Shown here: piece after piece, positions 5,816-7,507 of the stretch
Layout: the number at the start of each line of letters is the position of its first letter
How positions within the stretch are numbered: the first letter of the stretch is position 1
Notes under the pieces: generated by a model
The model's input: the letters and a program-made list of their open reading frames with translations, nothing else
Database searches by the model: none
Told to the model about the DNA's origin: nothing
Source: Candidatus Bathyarchaeota archaeon ex4484_135
GTDB lineage: Archaea > Thermoproteota > Bathyarchaeia > EX4484-135
Assembly (NCBI GenBank): GCA_002255025.1
Contig: NJEJ01000075.1
Location: 1 to 7,507, forward strand
Direction of reading: 5' to 3'
Length of the DNA stretch: 7,507 nt
Made by a program: the position numbers and the translations under genes

Positions 5816-5840
5816 GGGCCCGGGCGAGTAAGATCCCGGG

Positions 5841-6704
5841 ATGATAGAGGTCGAGCCCATAGCCTTCGACAGCATGGGGACGAGGAGCATGGCTACCCTC
5901 GTGAGAACCGGTGACCTCGTGATCTTAATTGACCCAGGAGTCTCCCTCGCACCCGTCAGGTATGGCCTGCCTCCCCACCCGCTGGAGCTGGCCAGGATGG
6001 AGGAGCACCACGACGCCATAGTGGAGGCGGCCCGTGAAGCTGACGTGTTGATCGTGACGCACTACCACTACGACCACCATATGCCAGATGAGCCAGAGAT
6101 ATTTGAGGGCAAGGTGGCCCTGATAAAACACCCGAGGGAGAAGATAAACATGTCCCAGAGGAGGAGGGCTGCCTACTTCCTGAGCGTTTTGGAGGGCTTC
6201 CCGAGGCGTCTGGAGGAGGCAGATGGCCGGGAGTTCAAGTTCGGCGAGACGAGGATAAGGTTCTCGGAGCCTGTCTATCACGGCACGAACCCGAGGCTCG
6301 GCTACGTCATAGAGGTCTGTGTGAAACACGGGGGTGATAAGTTCATCTTTACGTCAGATGTAGAAGGCCCCTCCTTAGAGGACCAAGTGGGCTTCATATT
6401 GGAGGAAAGGCCCGACTTGGTCTTCTTAGATGGCCCCATGACCTACATGCTCGGCTACAGGTACTCGGCCAAGAGCCTCCAGGCGTCCATAGAGAACATG
6501 ATAAGGATGTTAGAGGCAGGCGTTCAGACGCTCGTGGTTGACCACCACTTCCTCAGGGACCTCAACTACAAGGAGCGTATAATGCCCGTTTATGGAGCAG
6601 CCCGTGAGCATGGGGCCAGGGTGATAACTGCCGCGGAGTTCGCTGACAAGCCCATAGAGATGCTCGAAGCCCACAGGAAGGACTTATACGAGACATCATG
6701 GTGA
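5841..6704 (+). CDS. UPF0282-type metallo-beta-lactamase-fold hydrolase
   Basis: A 287-residue protein of the metallo-beta-lactamase superfamily, resembling the archaeal UPF0282/COG2248 family of uncharacterised predicted hydrolases. The metal-binding motif is THYHYDHHMP (73-82; H74, H76, D78, H79). Other likely ligands are H147 in PVYHGTNP, D173 in FTSDVEGP and H235/H236 in VVDHHFL. The N-terminal beta-strand block (VILIDPGVSLAP, 27-38) and the family-like GLPPHPLEL (42-50) support the assignment. Length is typical. It has no signal peptide or membrane segment, so it is presumably cytosolic. The substrate is unknown: the wider superfamily includes nucleases and many small-molecule hydrolases, but the beta-CASP insert of RNA-processing members is not evident. 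The start is ATG 5841, supported by the TATA box 30 nt upstream. The last codons and stop lie inside a long inverted repeat. The gene stands alone. Confidence 0.92.
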   Translation: MIEVEPIAFDSMGTRSMATLVRTGDLVILIDPGVSLAPVRYGLPPHPLELARMEEHHDAIVEAAREADVLIVTHYHYDHHMPDEPEIFEGKVALIKHPREKINMSQRRRAAYFLSVLEGFPRRLEEADGREFKFGETRIRFSEPVYHGTNPRLGYVIEVCVKHGGDKFIFTSDVEGPSLEDQVGFILEERPDLVFLDGPMTYMLGYRYSAKSLQASIENMIRMLEAGVQTLVVDHHFLRDLNYKERIMPVYGAAREHGARVITAAEFADKPIEMLEAHRKDLYETSW

Positions 6705-6718
6705 TGTCTCGTATAGTC
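6681..6718 (+). terminator. Long hairpin spanning the MBL stop codon, possible terminator
   Basis: TATACGAGACATCA (6685-6698) and its exact reverse complement (6702-6715) flank a 3-base TGG loop, giving a perfect 14-bp stem. Outside it GAC (6681-6683) can pair with GTC (6716-6718) around one bulged T. The stop codon TGA is the first codon of the right arm. TTATTAAAC follows, so a run-off or termination role is possible, though the T-tract is weak and archaeal termination does not need a hairpin. It could instead protect the mRNA 3' end. Confidence 0.5.
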
Positions 6719-6771
6719 TTATTAAACTAATCATGCCCCCTTCTGGTGGAGAGAGGACTGACGAAGAAGCC

Positions 6772-6793
6772 ACTACGCCCGCGGTGGCGTAGT
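6772..6793. repeat. Short inverted repeat in the intergenic region
   Basis: ACTACGCC (6772-6779) and GGCGTAGT (6786-6793) form a perfect 8-bp stem with a 6-base loop CGCGGT. It lies between the MBL hairpin and the TATA-like box at 6816. No function is assigned. Confidence 0.4.
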
Positions 6794-6815
6794 AGCGACG
6801 CACCAGCAGACACGC

Positions 6816-6823
6816 CTTATTAA
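6816..6823 (+). promoter_or_regulatory. TATA-like box of a possible ncRNA
   Basis: CTTATTAA matches the other TATA boxes in this window. A transcript would begin near 6845-6846, where no gene starts: ATG 6855 opens only four codons. That position is where the first paired segment of the possible structured RNA begins. Confidence 0.35.
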
Positions 6824-6845
6824 TGCTCTCACCTTGCCCGACGAC

Positions 6846-7029
6846 GCCACCATCATGACCGGCGATTAGGTGATAACGGGCACAGAGGTCCATGAGGCAG
6901 CAGCCTCTGCTGTTACGAGACAGAAGTATTGGCTGAGGACACCACGGTGGCTAACAGCAGGGACGAGGCCGCCCTGGCGTGGATAAAGGCGGAAGGGGTT
7001 CTAGGACCCCAGGTCCCGAAATCCTTTTT
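6846..7029 (+). ncRNA. Possible structured non-coding RNA, family not recognised
   Basis: The gap 6719-7064 (about 345 bases) has no convincing coding frame. The only longer open frame, on the minus strand, uses codons (CGT, CGC, CAA) unlike the neighbours. Within the gap, a TATA-like box at 6816 and a GC hairpin plus T-run at 6995-7029 bracket about 184 bases rich in complementary segments: GCCACC (6846-6851) with GGTGGC (6946-6951); CTGCTGTTA (6907-6915) with TAACAGCAG (6952-6960); and GGGAC (6960-6964) with GTCCC (7013-7017) enclosing CCGCC/GGCGG (6969-6973, 6988-6992) and GGGGTT/GACCCC (6995-7000, 7005-7010). This could be a three-way junction preceded by a long-range helix or pseudoknot. 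I found no tRNA T-loop, SRP or C/D-box signature. A stretch reading ACAGAAGTATTGGCT vaguely recalls a conserved RNase P RNA segment, but its partner is not seen. Existence is plausible; identity is unknown. Confidence 0.35.
6995..7029 (+). terminator. GC hairpin followed by a T-run
   Basis: GGGGTT (6995-7000) pairs with GACCCC (7005-7010), one pair being G-U, around a CTAG loop. A run of five Ts (7025-7029) follows. The T-run is a plausible archaeal terminator for a transcript from the 6846 region, and it lies just before the TATA box of the next gene. Confidence 0.4.
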
Positions 7030-7034
7030 ATTAT

Positions 7035-7045
7035 CTATTATATAT
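7035..7045 (+). promoter_or_regulatory. TATA box for the polyprenol-kinase-like gene
   Basis: The AT-rich stretch CTATTATATAT is centred about 25 nt before the TTG at 7065, consistent with a leaderless transcript starting at or near that codon. Confidence 0.5.
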
Positions 7046-7064
7046 CAGGCGAGCGTGGGATACC

Positions 7065-7507
7065 TTGACGATAACACAGGCCCTTAGGGTCCCCCTGAGG
7101 GAAGTGCTTTACGCCCTAGGCCTATTCAGCTGGGTTATAGTGGTCGTCCAGGGCATATCGAAGGCCGTCTATGAGGTCGCCAGGAGGAAGTACGGTAGCG
7201 AGTACGTGGGCATATACTTCGCCAGGAAGGTCATCCACATCCTGGCCGGAGGGCTCGTGGCCCTGGTGATACCGCTCTTCGACCTGTTCAGCTCCTTCTT
7301 ACTGCCCTTAACCCTGGCCCTCGTCCTGGCCCTGTTCTGCTGGTGGCCCCACCACACCGGCAAGCTCATGTACTGGTTCCAAGACCCGAGCAACATGTAC
7401 GAAGTCGATTTCTGCCTCGTCTGGGGAGCCATAATGACGTTGAGCTGGCTCCTGACGGGCGGCTGGTGGTTGGGCGTCGTGCCCATACTCTTCATGGCCG
7501 TGGGAGA
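7065..7507 (+). CDS. Dolichol/polyprenol kinase-like membrane protein (N-terminal part, runs off the window)
   Basis: From TTG 7065 the frame stays open to the window end (147 residues visible). It encodes a polytopic membrane protein with hydrophobic segments around residues 16-30, 56-71, 75-93, 118-131 and 134-147. The segment ARKVIHILAGG (53-63) carries the RKxxHxxxG pattern typical of the SEC59/dolichol kinase and CTP-dependent lipid kinase superfamily (COG0170), whose members phosphorylate polyprenols or related lipids. The later catalytic motifs lie beyond the window, so the assignment rests on one motif and topology. Archaeal homologues could act in polyprenol-phosphate or membrane-lipid metabolism; the substrate is not determined. 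No in-frame ATG precedes the hydrophobic core. TTG 7065 is chosen because it is the only usual start codon between the TATA box and the first conserved residues, although 25 nt from the box is a little short. Confidence 0.65.
   Translation, partial: MTITQALRVPLREVLYALGLFSWVIVVVQGISKAVYEVARRKYGSEYVGIYFARKVIHILAGGLVALVIPLFDLFSSFLLPLTLALVLALFCWWPHHTGKLMYWFQDPSNMYEVDFCLVWGAIMTLSWLLTGGWWLGVVPILFMAVG

Noticed and set aside
6696..6893. Open frame of 65 codons on the minus strand in the intergenic region.
   Set aside because: Its codons (CGT, CGC, CAA, CAT) are unlike the window's genes, it has no recognisable domain, and it overlaps the hairpin and the ncRNA candidate.
6912..6940. RNase P RNA: ACAGAAGTATTGGCTGA resembles the conserved 3' segment of RNase P RNA.
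   Set aside because: The partner segment (GAGGAAAGUCC-like) and the flanking helices could not be found at a suitable place, so it is only a weak resemblance. It is mentioned in the ncRNA entry as a case to test.
6960..7017. A tRNA: GGGAC/GTCCC outer stem with a GGGGTTCTAGGACCCC arm.
   Set aside because: There is no TTCRA T-loop, no D-arm pattern and no 7-base anticodon loop, and the outer stem is 5 rather than 7 pairs.
7169..7495. Open frame of 108 codons on the minus strand.
   Set aside because: It runs antisense to the hydrophobic polyprenol-kinase-like gene, which has a TATA box and a family motif.
1..7507. CRISPR arrays, transposases, integrases, toxin-antitoxin or defence gene sets.
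   Set aside because: No regularly spaced repeats, terminal inverted repeats with a transposase, or known defence proteins are visible; the genes are archaeal housekeeping types.

Overview
The window is a compact stretch of an archaeal chromosome, most likely from a thermophile of the Thermoproteota (crenarchaeal) side. The gene content supports this: a class I (archaeal) CCA-adding tRNA nucleotidyltransferase, a RIO2-type kinase, an Sm-like (LSm) protein, a UPF0282-type metallo-beta-lactamase protein, the archaeal predicted kinase family often listed as COG2112, and an archaeal XRE-type regulator. Other signs are TATA boxes about 29-30 nt before several start codons, heavy use of AGG and ATA codons, and frequent TTG/GTG starts. 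Base composition is GC-rich (roughly 55-60% by eye). The species cannot be named from this sequence.

Layout. The left half (1-3745) reads leftward: a radical SAM protein fused to a winged helix (2531-3745), then cca (1048-2487), a predicted Ser/Thr kinase overlapping the cca end (306-1076), and an XRE-type regulator that runs off the window (281 to beyond 1). A divergent intergenic region (3746-3842) separates these from rightward genes: an ECF transporter S component (3843-4580) and a rio2 gene that appears broken or N-terminally shortened (remnant 4608-4709, kinase domain 4747-5436). A leftward LSm gene (5429-5668) converges on rio2 with an 8-bp overlap. A rightward UPF0282 MBL-fold gene (5841-6704) ends inside a long perfect hairpin. 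The roughly 345-base gap that follows holds a TATA-like box, several complementary segments and a hairpin plus T-run, and may encode a structured non-coding RNA. The window ends in the start of a polyprenol/dolichol-kinase-like membrane protein (7065 to the end).

Function. Several genes concern RNA and ribosome metabolism: CCA addition to tRNA, RIO2 in small-subunit maturation, LSm RNA binding, and a radical SAM protein in the broad group that includes tRNA wyosine enzymes. They are otherwise housekeeping genes with no sign of a mobile island, CRISPR array or defence cluster.

The points most worth a second look are: (1) Asn at the place where class I CCA enzymes have their third catalytic carboxylate; (2) rio2 with most of its N-terminal winged helix deleted and the remnant frameshifted; (3) the possible ncRNA at about 6846-7029; (4) a radical SAM-winged helix fusion next to a divergent promoter that contains a palindrome.
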